Made by a program: the position numbers and the translations under genes
Part shown: in pieces, positions 12,091 to 23,222 of the stretch
How positions within the stretch are numbered: the stretch's first letter is position 1
Layout of the letters: each line of letters opens with the position of its first letter
Notes under the pieces: generated by a model
Databases searched by the model: none
What the model was told of the DNA's origin: nothing
What the model saw: only the letters and a program-made list of their open reading frames with translations
NCBI GenBank assembly: GCA_030247885.1
Contig: JAPDRO010000006.1
Span: 372,001-436,000, forward strand
Reading direction: 5' to 3'
Length of the DNA stretch: 64,000 nucleotides
Source of the DNA: Taxawa tesnikishii (nom. ined.)
Lineage: Eukaryota > Ascomycota > Dothideomycetes > Dothideales

Positions 12091-14186
12091 GTAAGACGCG
12101 TCCACCGATGGTGTGCTGGTAAGACATGCACTAACAGCCCTTCGAGCTCCGAAAACCCCAGCACACAGTAGTAATGCCATGATTAACGGTCGAACATTCT
12201 GGATGGACTCGATATCAAACAGGCAGTCTGGTATGTTGTTAGTTTCCTACGCGACAAAAGCACTTTAGTCTGCTGCGCTTTGGTCACTGGAACGGGATGG
12301 CTGATTGCATTCCAATCACCAAGCGAGGAATGCGGCTGCGTTCATCTCCAGCAAGCAAGCAAGCATCTTGTGGGTCACACAAGGGATACCTTCAGCTCAA
12401 ATGGTCCTAGATCATCAAAGGAAGCGGCGGGTTGGAACGGGACAGCGTTGAAAAAGATTTGTATCATGCTTGCCACATGCCACGATATGGTTTGCACAGA
12501 TGCATCACGTGTCATCGCTGGCATGGCACGGAACGGTCGCATTCGTCGGTTGCCGCATTCGGCCATCTGCACTTTCTAACCCAGCATGCCCTATTTATGG
12601 TCTCCGTTCCGTGCCCTCTTTCGAGGATCAGCTTTACCAGAAAACGGTATCAGCACAGCCTTTCACATATGTCTTGGTCTACTCCTTCCTCATCTTCGAC
12701 ATTATTCCCATGGCAGGGATATCTTGCCGCAGGCAGGTCCAACCACATCCTCACCCCAACTGTGAAAAGCCGGAGCCAAGTGGATCGGTCGAATCACTCT
12801 AAAGTCGGAGTTTGGACGAATGTTGGCAAATTGCTTTGCATTTGCCGCATCCGTAATGGGGAGCGCTCGCAGTTCTTCAATCGATACTTGTGCGACAATT
12901 GCGTTTGCAACACGCTTAGTGTGCTCGCCGACTCCTATCCGGTAGATGGGCGACGCTTGCGCAATGATACAACTTGTTTCAGACCGTCGACTTTTGGTCT
13001 AGCACGGGAACTGGCCAGAACTGCACAACAAACACCTGTTTCACCCTCAGAAACAAGCCTGTGTCGGTGAGATCGACCAGGAGTTCTGACAAAGCGCGAG
13101 CAGACACACAGAAATGCGTCCGCCGTCCGCTGGGGACTTGGAGAAACTAGTGGTACATGCGGAAAGAGGAGGAAGCAGAGATCCTTAGGAAAGCCGGTGG
13201 GAGACGAGCCTGGATTCCTCGAACATTATCAAGAGGCGTCGTCCCACTGTCTGAGCTCGCCCGCTCCGTCCAGAGAACTGTCCTCGGCAGCGACGTCCCC
13301 GTCATTCGTGGAACGAAAGGAACAGTCATCGAACCACAGTTGTTGCAGGAGAGAATCGTACAAAGCTTTGTCCATCAAGCTTCCCTAGCGGCAGAAAAGC
13401 CCAAGCTCTCAAGGTCGATAGATTGATCCATCAATCAGCAGTGTTATCTGGTTCCCTTGTTGCGCCGTCCTCGCCCATTGAGCAGCTCAAAACTAAAAGA
13501 CGGACTACAACGGAGAGCTGCGTATAGTCTGGAAACGCTTCAGAGCAAGGAGCCCAAGCACCGCTACCCTTAACGACTCGATCCGGTCGGGAGTATTCGA
13601 TTGGCTCGTTACAATCGGCAGAAAGCTGCCATCTGCCGGTCTAAATCTTGATCTGAAGTCAGAGGTCATGGTTGCAGATTCGGTTTGCGCATGAAGGGCA
13701 GATACTGTGGAGAGGGAGCTTTGAGAGAGTCTGTCTGTCTGTCAGATCAGATTGACCCATAGATTAGACAAGTAAACGAATTCCGTTACAACCACTCATC
13801 GGCAGGTGTTTTCATTGTGCGACAAAGGTCAAGCTATGCTTCATGCTCCAAGCAAGTCGTTCTGGCAAATGCCGTTGTTGTGTTTAGCAGACGAGCGAAG
13901 TGAACGAGGGGCAAATTGCAAAAGGGTGGGACAACGTGCCGAGGAAGCGGGGTGAACATGTCTTGGGGACGTGGTCTCATTGCATGTGCTTATGCGGGCA
14001 GCGACAGAAAGTTGGAAGCTTCCACTTTTAGATTTATTTGACCCACAGCCAATTCGTGTCCTTTTCTGAGTTGTCTTCTCTCGTCTGCTCCGGAACTGGC
14101 ATTTGCAAATTTACGAGGTGCAGGCAGCACGGAGCGCCAGTCACAATAACGTATAGCAGCTCATCTGTCTCCATCGTCCTGTCGAG
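12091..14186. other. 2.1-kb interval without a supportable gene
   Basis: The longest open frame (12432-13070, plus) has no recognisable motif, a Cys/His/Ser composition unlike its neighbours and no splice-consistent partner. A second (13157-13426) is equally featureless. I see no transposon ends or long repeats. The right end is the NMT1 promoter. Confidence 0.4.
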
Positions 14187-16061
14187 ATGTCGCAGCAGGA
14201 GTCCAAGCCGGTAGACCCGGCCGCTGAAAGGGAAGCGCTCGATGAAGCTGTCGCAGAGCTCAAGGTCGCAGAAAAAGGCACACCGGAAGCTCAAGATCAG
14301 GAAGACGACGAGGAAGAAGAGGAAGAGGGAGTAGACCAAGCAGAACAGGGCGCAGCTTCTCAAGATCCAGCCAAGAAGAAAAGAAGAAGTCCAAGAAGAA
14401 GAAGATCAAGGATGCCTTGTCCTCAATTACCTCCTCGTCTTCAACCTCCGCTGTTCCAGCCTCTGCCGACTCTCCCTTACCCTCCAGCGCGATCAATTCG
14501 CTTTCTTCAGACCAGATTCAGGCCCTCGTGGACGCGAATCCAGCACTCGCTCAGCAGCTACCGAAAGACCCACGCGCAATCAAAGAATTCCTAAAGAATA
14601 TGAGCGCGGCAGATCTTCTCACGGGATTGCAGGGAGGAAAGAACGCGAAGGACATGGCGAGCTACAAGTTCTGGAGCACCCAGCCGGTAACGCGGTTTGA
14701 CGAGACAAAGGGGCAGCAAGAGCCGGACGGACCTATCAGAGAGGTGGACATTGACAAAGTGCGCAAAGAGCCCGGTCCGCTTGTAGACGGGTTCGAATGG
14801 GTCGAGGTGGACCTGGAGGATCCAAAGGAGGTCAGTCAACTCTCTTGTCTGAGATATCTGAGGAGCAACAAGCTTCTTTTACAAACCGATGACGGGCGTT
14901 AATCCTTACGACAGCTGGAAGAGGTCTACGATCTTTTGTCGTATCACTACGTGGAAGACAACGAAGCTATGTTCCGGTTCAACTACTCTTCTTCTTTCCT
15001 CAACTGGTAAGTCATTGCGACTGCATGTCCTGAAATCTCTTACTCATATGGCGACAAGGGCCTTGAAGGCTCCAGGCTGGCGCAAAACCTGGCATGTCGG
15101 TGTCCGCGCGTCACAATCACGAAAACTCGTTGCCTTCATCTCCGGTATCCCGCAACAGATACGCGTCCGTGAGAAGCTCATTGCCATGTCGGACATCAAC
15201 TTCCTTTGCATCCACAAAAAGCTGCGCTCCAAGCGTCTGGCTCCTGTTCTGATCAAAGAAGTTACCCGGAGGTGCTACCTGGAAGGCATATTTCAAGCTA
15301 TTTACACAGCAGGTGTTGTCCTCCCTACGCCTGTAGCCAGCTGCAGATATTTCCACCGGTCGTTGGATTGGGAGAAGCTGCATTCTGTAGGCTTCAGCCC
15401 ACTCCCGCATGGCAGCACAAAGCAGAGACAAGTCGCCAAGTACAAGCTCCCAGAGCATACCTCAACACAGCGTCTCCGGCCGATGGCGGAGGGTGATGCT
15501 GATGCCGTGCTTGATCTCCTGCAGCGCTATCTCAAGCGTGCGGATCTTGCACCGGTATTCAGCAAGGAGGAGGTTCTACACTGGTTCATAGACCCCGAGG
15601 GTGACTTCAGCAGCCCAAAGAAAGTCGTTTGGTCGTACGTCGTCGAGGACGCGCAGAAGAAGATCACAGACTTCTTCAGCTTCTACTGCCTGGAGAGCAC
15701 CGTCATCCAAGGCAGCGGCAACAACAACGTCATTCGCGCAGCATACATGTTCTACTACGCCACCGAAGCCGCCTTCGCGAAGGAAAACAGAGCACCTGAG
15801 GATGCACACCTGAAGGCGAGATTAAACGAGCTCGTCAAAGATGCTCTGATATTGGCCAAGCAGGCCAAGTTTGACGTTTTCAACGCCTTGACCTTGATGG
15901 ATAACCCGCTGTTCTTGACCCAGCAGAAGTTCGGCGCCGGAGACGGCCAGCTGCATTATTACCTGTACAACTACAGAACGAGCCCGATCGCGGCCGGCGT
16001 TGACGCGGACAACAAAGTGGATGAGAAGAAGAGGGGCGGAGTCGGCGTTGTCATGCTTTGA
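14187..16061 (+). CDS. NMT1: Glycylpeptide N-tetradecanoyltransferase (N-myristoyltransferase)
   Basis: Transfers myristate from myristoyl-CoA to N-terminal glycines of proteins; cytosolic and essential in fungi. The protein has an acidic/basic disordered head, then the GNAT-fold double domain. [20 protein letters not shown] is the signature segment, followed by [10 protein letters not shown] and the C-terminal GVGVVML, whose terminal carboxylate acts as the catalytic base. The exons are 14187-14830, 14915-15006 and 15059-16061; splicing restores [20 protein letters not shown]. In the Lys-rich head the A4 run at 14379-14382 appears one A short; with five, [17 protein letters not shown] reads through. 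Corrected length is 579 aa. Because the gene is essential, the break is almost certainly a sequence error. Confidence 0.95.
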
Positions 16062-16949
16062 AAACATGAGCGATAGTATCGGCAATGCTTGAGTATGCAT
16101 CCGTGGCGTTGCTGTACAATGGGTCAAATACTGGAGCGCATGGACAAGCGGAGCGCATTGCATTGGAGTGATCTTTCTAACGTCGACACAACAACATTCA
16201 TGCTGCATCAAGGGCTTGCTTGGCTTATGTGTGCAAGTACGTTTTTTTGGAGAAGTAAGATTGTCCGAGGTACGATGCGTTGATGATGCAGTCCAAACGC
16301 GCTTGTGAGTCTGGACATTTACGAGAGTTCGGTAGGTCGTAGACGAAGGCGTGAACGTGCCACCAAAGCGGGCCGTTGCTTGGAATGTCGCTTGGCAGGT
16401 AGGTAGTGCTTGGCTCCATGGTGTTGCTGGCGCAAGAGTTGTTGTGGTCGGTATCTCTTGGACTGTCGAGTACTCGTGTTTATGTTTAGCAGCGCAACAA
16501 GAGATGGAAGGAGTGCCTGTATGGTGATGTTGATTGAAAGGCCTAAGTCTGCACTGGATGAAGAACTGCGTGTCTGTTCTTCACCTCTTTCGCTGACTCA
16601 CGAGGAGAGCTTGTTGTTCGCCATTCTCCTACAAGAGCTCTCGACTTCCTTCTCACGCCGATGAACAGAACGACAAAGGCCGCTGTTAGAAGTTGGCTCC
16701 TTTCCATCGTGGAATGCGCCATCAGCAACGAAGCCCTGCGAGGTCCAGAACTGGATCATGGTTGTGCTGCCCCTTCTGGTCAGGAGAGGTTGATCCGGTC
16801 CCTTGTAAGACACAAACTCGCCAAAAGCATCTCAACTCCCCCGACATCGTTTCGGTTCCGCGGTACTTCTCGGTGTCCTTGTTGTCGATCGCATGCGAGA
16901 GGTCGCTCCAGTTGCCCCTTGTCTAATTCCTCACATTCGTTACACAAGA
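16062..16949. other. Intergenic between NMT1 and the LYR-motif gene
   Basis: 888 bases between two convergent genes. Two short minus-strand open frames (16813-16598, beginning MSYKGPDQPLL, and 16419-16225) have plausible composition, and one alternate frame contains a hydrophobic run (LLTAAFVVLFIGV), but I could not join them with splice sites into a coherent protein. Left unannotated. Confidence 0.35.
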
Positions 16950-17469
16950 TTACGTAGCCTGCTCCTCAATGTAGCGCTTCATTCCATCAAACTGTGTTCT
17001 GCCGGTCTATATGTGGTCAGCGGATTCGTTTCAATGACGCCAATTAGAAGTCTCTAACGTGTTGCTTACGGAGATCAAGTATCGGATGTGCTGTATATCG
17101 TGCACGGTCTTGTTTCGTTCAAACTCTGCACGAGCAAATGTGCGCATCTCTTCCCTCGTGGACGAAGCGGGTATCTCTGGTGGTAGTTTAGCGGTCCATG
17201 CACACCGTCACATCGGGCGTAGAGCGTACTGTTGACTGAACGAACAATATCCCGCCACAGGGCCAACGCTCGCTTTTTCTGCAGGAACTACAGCATATCA
17301 GTGACGCCTCGAGGTCACAACAACAGACGGCCTAGATGACCGCACTCGCCCGGATGATACTCACATGCTCCAAGCTCAACAGCGGCCCCTTGCTTCTCAG
17401 TGACCTCCCGGAGGCGATGGTAGCATAGAGCCTCGTGTTGCGGATCAAGACATTGCCGCCTTGCCACAT
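16950..17469 (-). CDS. Mitochondrial LYR-motif protein (LYRM2-like), four exons
   Basis: LYR proteins bind the mitochondrial acyl carrier protein and serve Fe-S or complex I assembly; LYRM2 is linked to complex I. Four small exons, none long enough to stand out alone: 17469-17365, 17287-17230, 17176-17070 and 17006-16950, with introns of 77, 53 and 63 nt, all GT..AG. The product is 108 aa: a presequence-like start (MWQGGNVLIRNTRLYAT), the helix with the LYR signature (FLQKKRALALWRDIVRSV, Trp for Tyr), then TREEMRTFARAEFERNKTV, HIRYLIS and TGRTQFDGMKRYIEEQ, matching the family order and length. All phases agree. It is divergent from NAA40. Confidence 0.85.
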
Positions 17470-17809
17470 GCCCGTTTGTCGTTCAAACGCTTCTTGTAGC
17501 CCGCCGGTGACCGTGAGGACAGTGGTATGGTATTAACCCCGCTCAATCGCTCGTTTACGCTGCATATGCTCCACAGCAGGGAAAGGTGAAGGTGAAGGTG
17601 AAGTGCAATGCAATTGCTTGGCGAATTGCGTCACTACGATTTCAATCAATCTGTGCGCGTCTTCCGTCCTATTATTACTCGCGACGCGTCCGAAGATCTT
17701 ATCTCAGTACGTACATGTACACCACACCCGTGCTACTCCTATTATTATTATTATTATTATTATTATTATCATCATTCCTGCGCTGCTCCTCCTCGTTCCC
17801 GCTGCTGCC
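17470..17809. promoter_or_regulatory. Shared divergent promoter, LYR gene / NAA40
   Basis: 340 bases between divergent starts. It holds three GGTGAA units at about 17583-17601 and an ATT microsatellite at 17741-17769 that would lie in the NAA40 leader. Confidence 0.35.
17741..17769. repeat. ATT trinucleotide microsatellite
   Basis: Nearly ten perfect ATT units, 41 bases before the NAA40 start codon. Confidence 0.95.
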
Positions 17810-18660
17810 ATGCCGAAGCGCAAAGCAAGCAACACGGACGGCCAACCCGTCTCAAGGATCGAAAGCGCAAACGACCTCGACCTATCCACCTTCAAACACC
17901 TCTACCTGCCGCCGTTCTTTCACTACTACACCCCAACCTCCACTTCCGATTCCCAGGGTAGCGGTTCCGAAAACCCGACCCTCGCCATCACCCTAGCGAG
18001 ATCGGAGGATCTCGAGAGCGACGAGCTGAACGCCTGCTTCGACCTCATCGAATCCACCAGCGGCGCCGCATACCGCTCGAGCTCCTGGGGTTGGCATCCC
18101 TTCCGCAAGCGGCGCGAGATGCGGGAGGAGGACATGCGGTACCTGCTCGTGCGGCGGCGGCGGCAACGATCCGACGCAACCGAACCCGTCATGCCCGCGA
18201 TCGAGACAAGATTCGAGACTGCGGAGCGGGAGACGACCGGCACCGCGGCAGGCTCGGCGGCACCTGGACGCTCGACCGACGGCGGCACGGAGCAAGATTG
18301 GGAAGACGGAGACTCGGAGTTACCGAACACGGATGCCAGCATCGAAGGCTTTCTCTCCTTCATGCTGACGCACGAAGACGGCTTCGAAGTCGTCTACATT
18401 TACGAGATCCACCTGCGGCCCGCGCTGCGCTCGCTCGGGCTGGGTGCGCATCTCATGAAGCTGGTAGAGCACTTGGGGCACGGAGTCGGGGTGCAGAAGA
18501 GCATGTTGACGTGCTTCCGAAGCAACGAAGCGGCCGAGGAATGGTACAGAAGGAGGGGGTACGAGGAGGATGAGAATAGTCCGAGGGAGAAGAAGCTCAG
18601 AGGGGGAAGCTCAAGAAGGTGGATTATCTGATTATGAGCAAGTGGCTTGTGAAGCGGTAG
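17810..18660 (+). CDS. NAA40: N-alpha-acetyltransferase 40 (NatD)
   Basis: NatD (yeast Nat4) acetylates the N-terminal serine of histones H4 and H2A. The start MPKRKASNTDGQP follows the microsatellite; frames open upstream of it only translate repeat. Seen in order: a CFDLIESTSGAAYRSSSWGW segment typical of NatD, a disordered insert, YIYEIHLRPALRSLGLGAHL with the acetyl-CoA-binding RxxGxG/A loop, and LTCFRSNEAAEEWYRRRGY. At the end the G5 run at 18602-18606 seems one G short: with six, LRGGKLKKVDYLIMSKWL replaces a premature end and stops at 18660. Corrected length is 283 aa. The insert between the two halves of the GNAT domain (about residues 135-185, Ser/Thr/Glu-rich) is longer than in animal NatD. 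Confidence 0.9.
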
Positions 18661-18777
18661 CGATGATGAGGGAATGGTTGTTTCAATGATACCCGACCCT
18701 TTGACGGGTCATGCGCTGTTTTCTTAAAAGTGAGAAACACATTTTTTAGCACCTAGATCTTGACGGCCGAGGAGCGG

Positions 18778-20318
18778 TCATATTTGCCTGACGTCCTTTC
18801 CTTTCATCTCTGGTCTTTCCAGTTCCCACTCGTCTCGCAGTATGGCGTAAAGCATATCCGCGACTATGACCGTCAGGCCTAGACTCCAGACCAGAGTGAT
18901 CGCATAGAAGAAATTGGCATTGCCGCTTCCGGCGTAGATCCACAGATAGTAGAAAGCCGGGCCGAGCAATGTGCTGTACAGCAGAGTACTCATTGCGGGG
19001 AAGGTGTAGCGGGTCACTGTAATGTCTGTCAGCTCGGTGAATCGGCACGGCCGGAGAGGGTGCACTCACGTTCGAAGACATGCCCGTACAATGTCAACAT
19101 TGCTATCCAAGCACCTGCATCTCCCACATTCGCGTATGGTTGGAAGACGGTGAAGATACCCCAGAGCAAGACCACGACCGCTAGCGGCTGCGTTCGCAGC
19201 CGAATGGTCAAGCCTGGCGAGTACGACGCCATATGCAACCAAAAGACGCCGAGGAAGAATGCGCGGAAGGAATCGAACATTTCGATGAAGAAGTACCACC
19301 ACAGGCCGACATTGGGCGTGAGATCCGGCAAGAGAAGGCGCGATAGATAGACAGATGGTATAAAGGACCAGCTGTTCGTTAGACCGTACGAGAGGAGGAA
19401 CAGGACCGCCACACCAAGAGTCAGGGTCAAGGCCTGTCGGAGAAAGAAAGGCGCCAGTGCTGCAGGCTTGTCTGAGTTGCTCTGTGTTGTCGGGGGTCCG
19501 TTTTCCCATGTTTTCTTGAGATGGTTCGATCATAACACAACAACGTCATTGGAGGCAACAGGAGCACAGGATGTAGCGATGTATAAGACGCCAGCGCCAG
19601 AGAGAAAGCTGAGGTGATGGGAGCCCCAGCACAAGCCTTGGCTGTAGATAGCAGGACGAACAAAGTGCCGAAGACTGAGGTTGGTCGACCGAGGCACGTG
19701 AGAAGCGTGAGAGGGTTGAAGAGATAGCTTGCACAATCAGTAGGGTGTTCTAGTGGGGAGGGTGGCCGGTCATACCATGCTCCAACGGCTGTTGAGCTCC
19801 AGCCGAGCTTCTTCCGTGGTGAAGCAAAGAGTCTAGAGGATACTGCCTCTCCGGATTCGGCAATCTGCATCAAAGCGTTTGCACTCAGGAGATCAACGAC
19901 GGTGTACAAGAGCACCGTCGCCAACGGGAAACGGGAAGGATCTGGTAACAGAGAGAAAAGCGGCAAGAAAAGAGGTGCCTGATCAGAAATGTCAGACAGG
20001 CACTCGAACAACTAGGGACCGACGCTACCTGGTGGAAGACACCGCCATCGTATGGGGAGAGACCATGGTTGTAGAGGAAGAGTCCTTCCTGTACTATTCC
20101 ATTTCAGCTGATTGTTCTCACTTAGCTTGTTGCCGCAAGCGTTGGTAGACGAGGTGATGCTACGTACACCTCTTGAAGCTCGTGACAGGGGTAGATATCT
20201 CGACCCTCCCGGTCAAGAGGTCTGGCAGTGCTGGAAACGCTGCAGCCAGGAGTAAGCGTACAGCAGCAGCTGAGCCGAAGAGAAGCGCCTTTTCTCTTTC
20301 CACACGAAGCTTTTCCAT
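18778..20318 (-). CDS. GAB1: GPI transamidase subunit PIG-U/Gab1
   Basis: A polytopic ER membrane subunit of the transamidase that attaches GPI anchors to proteins. The exons are 20318-20168, 20093-20029, 19978-19070 and 19016-18778. Splicing yields the family's opening: SFKRLQEGLFLYNHGLSPYD, then GGVFHQAPLFLPLF. Later motifs include GWSSTAVGAWYDRPPSPLEH region, WSFIPSVYL, NVGLWWYFFIEMFDSFR and the final LGPAFYYLWIYAGSGNANFF. A base seems missing near 19525-19533 (LLCYD then SNHLKKTWENG in another frame). Corrected length is 454 aa with about ten hydrophobic segments. It shares a 331-base divergent promoter with NOP7. Confidence 0.9.
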
Positions 20319-20649
20319 GGTTTTTGGTCGATTGGTCTTTACCGCAGCGAAATTTGCATCGCGGTGTATGCCGGCCGTACCTTGTATACTCGAGGGTCGA
20401 TATTTTGGGTACTCAAGCGTCGAGAAGCCACGCGAGACTTGAAGGGGGCCGACTGGTTCAGATGGGCGGGTGAATGGTTTCTCCGCTCGCCGATGGTTGC
20501 TCACCGCATATAGAGTTTGACGCTAGCAGGACGTCCCGGGTCCCGCGGCGGCAGAATCGGAGCGGTGAAGTCTGAAATCGAAATCCATACAACTTTTTGC
20601 GACCGGACGAAGGCGAGACCACAACTACACTCTGTTCTCTGTACCAACA
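20319..20649. promoter_or_regulatory. Shared divergent promoter, GAB1 / NOP7
   Basis: 331 bases between two divergent start codons of housekeeping genes. No specific motif is claimed. Confidence 0.35.
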
Positions 20650-22889
20650 ATGGCCAAGATAAAGAAGAAGGGTGCGCATGTTCTGAATTGCTTCTCCACA
20701 TAAACAAAACTTTTGCTCACATCTTCAACAGGAACCTCCGGCCAGGCCAAGAACTACATCACTCGTACCCAGGCCGTTCGCAAGCTTCAAATCTCTCTAC
20801 CAGACTTCAGACGGCTATGTATCTTCAAGGGTACGGCATACGCATAGCCACAATGCAAAAGCAGCTCCTGACCGCATCGTGCAGGTATCTACCCCCGAGA
20901 ACCGCGCAACAAGCGCAAAGCCTCCAAGACCTCCACGCCAAACACCACCTTCTACTACACCCGCGATATCCAGTACCTTCTCCATGAACCTCTCCTCGCC
21001 AAGTTCCGCGACCACAAGGCGCTCGCGAAGAAGATCGGGCGTGCGCTTGGCAGGAACGAGGTCAGCGATGCGAAGCGCATGGAGGAGAACCTTACACCAC
21101 GCATGACCCTCGACCACATTATCAAGGAGCGATACCCCACTTTCGTGGATGCGCTGCGGGATCTGGATGATGCGCTGAGCATGCTCTTCCTATTCGCCAA
21201 CTTGCCTCAAACGGACACTGTTCCGCCAAAGACAATCCAGCTGTGCCAGCGCTTGTGTCTCGAGTTCGAACACTACCTGATTCGGACGCACAGCTTGCGG
21301 AAGAGCTTTTTGAGTATCAAGGGGATATACTACCAGGCTACGATTCAGGGACAAGACATCCTGTGGCTAGTTCCGTACAAGTTTGTGCAGAGGGTTACCG
21401 GAGATGTGGATTTCAGGATCATGGGCACGTTTGTGGAGTTTTACACCACTCTCTTGGGTTTCGTCAACTACCGGCTATACACGGGTATTGGCTTGGTGTA
21501 TCCGCCAAAGTTTAACGCAAAGAGCGACGAGGCAGGCGCGGAGCTTGCGGCTTTCACGCTTGAGGGCAGAGGAGTGGGAGAACAGCAGACGGTGAACGGG
21601 GGCGAGCAACTGACAGAGCCAAAGCAGGTTTCTGCATCAGCACAGGCGGAAGCAGACAAGCTGCTCGCACTCCCCGCGACGGAAGGCGCCGAGGAGACCA
21701 CAGTCGACAAGGAGCTAGAGGCCGCCGACGCCGCAGACCAGGATGCCGCAGAATCCAACGAACTCGATAATTTCCCTGCCCCCATCGACCCCAACTCCGA
21801 CACCCTCACCCAGCCCTCCATCTCCTCCTCAACCGCAGCCACCCTCTTCGAACCTTTCACTTTCTTCCTCGGCCGCGAGACACCCCGCACACCACTCGAA
21901 TTCATCCTCCGCGCCTTCGGCTGCAAGCGCGTAGGCTGGGACGCCGTTCTGGGCGAAGGGTCCTACACATCCGACGAATCCGACCGCAGAATCACGCACC
22001 AGATTGTCGATCGACCCAACCTCCCAGGCCTCCCAGCAGCGGAAGGAACAGTCAGGCGGGGTGAGAGGGTCCCAGGCAGGACATACATCCAGCCTCAATG
22101 GGTCTGGGATTGCATCAACGCGGGTCGACTGCTTAGGACGGATCTCTATGCGCCGGGCGCCACGCTACCCCGCATCTGAGCCCCTGGGTCAAGGCGAGGA
22201 AGGGCGAGTACGATCCTACGAAGAGTCTGGCGGAGCAGGAGGCCGAAGGCGAGGCGGAGGCTGCTGCGGAGGATGAGGAGTTGGAAGACGAGGAGGAACT
22301 GGCCAAGGCTGCAGAGGAAGAGGCGGATGCTGTGGACGGCGAGGGCAGTGAGGATGAGGAGGTCGCCGGCGTCAGAGGGGATTCCGAAACCCGGGACATG
22401 GAGGCCGCTCTGCTTGCCAAGGGCGGCAAGGAGGTCGTGGATGAACACGGAATGAACGTCGAGCTCGCTGGCTCAGACGACGAATCCGAAGACGAAGCTG
22501 CGCCGGACGAAGATTTTGCCGGGTTTGACGACGACGACGACGAGGAGGGCGAGGAAGAAGGCGATGCCGACAATGAGGCTTTGCAGCACCAGCGTGAGCT
22601 CGAGGCCGAGGCTCGCGGCGCTCCCGTCTCTCCTGCCGCCAACAAAGCCGACGCAGGCAGCACGCCCGGTAAGGCGCTCAGGCAGAAGAGCGGGCAGAAG
22701 GGCGAGGCGCAGAAGCGAGCGGAGAAGAAGAAGAGGGAGGAAGAGGAGGAGGTCGAGAGACAGAAGATGATGCTGTCACGGAGGAAGAGGAAGCTGTTCG
22801 AGAAGATGCAGTACTCGAACAAGAAGAAGGACGAGGAAGCCGAGAAGCTGAGGGCCAAGAGGAGGAGGCTTGAAAAGGCGAAGAAATAG
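20650..22889 (+). CDS. NOP7: Pescadillo homologue (PeBoW complex, 60S biogenesis)
   Basis: Nop7/Pes1 works with Erb1 and Ytm1 in 27S pre-rRNA processing in the nucleolus. The first exon is only 22 nt (20650-20671), the second 20732-20830, the third 20885-22889. The start [20 protein letters not shown] is the conserved Pescadillo N-terminus, followed by [23 protein letters not shown] domain lies at about residues 370-460 ([20 protein letters not shown] ... [16 protein letters not shown]). The C4 run at 22168-22171 lacks one C: with five, [20 protein letters not shown] follows the BRCT domain as expected, then acidic and Lys-rich coiled-coil sequence to the end. Corrected length is 708 aa. Confidence 0.95.
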
Positions 22890-23222
22890 AATCGCTGCGC
22901 AAGCGGGACGCTTTGCCGTTTGTGCTGTTGAGCCTCGGGTGGTGTTTGGGCGTCGGGGCAAAAGGGCATGTATATCCACGGAAGACTCAAATGGATTGTC
23001 TGAATTACGGCAGCGTTTTTTGGTGCTCTCCATAACCACAGTACTACCATGGTGGTGTCTTTAAGCACATACTCCCTGTCTAGTGTTTCATCGGTGAACA
23101 GCATGCATACTGCTAAGGCCTGACGACAGAGCTTCTGACGAGTTTTGAAAGCATCACTCGTCATCCGTCATAGGTATACAGGTATACTGATTGTTATCTC
23201 ATATCTCCATAAATCCCGACAT
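22890..23222. other. Convergent 3' intergenic region
   Basis: 333 bases between the ends of NOP7 and the MFS gene; no further feature seen. Confidence 0.4.

Noticed and set aside
12432-13070. 212-codon open frame on the plus strand
   Set aside because: Composition (His, Cys, Ser, Arg) and lack of any motif look like chance; no splice-linked partner.
16598-16813. Minus-strand frame starting MSYKGPDQPLL
   Set aside because: Plausible composition but no consistent exon path; kept only as a note in the intergenic entry.
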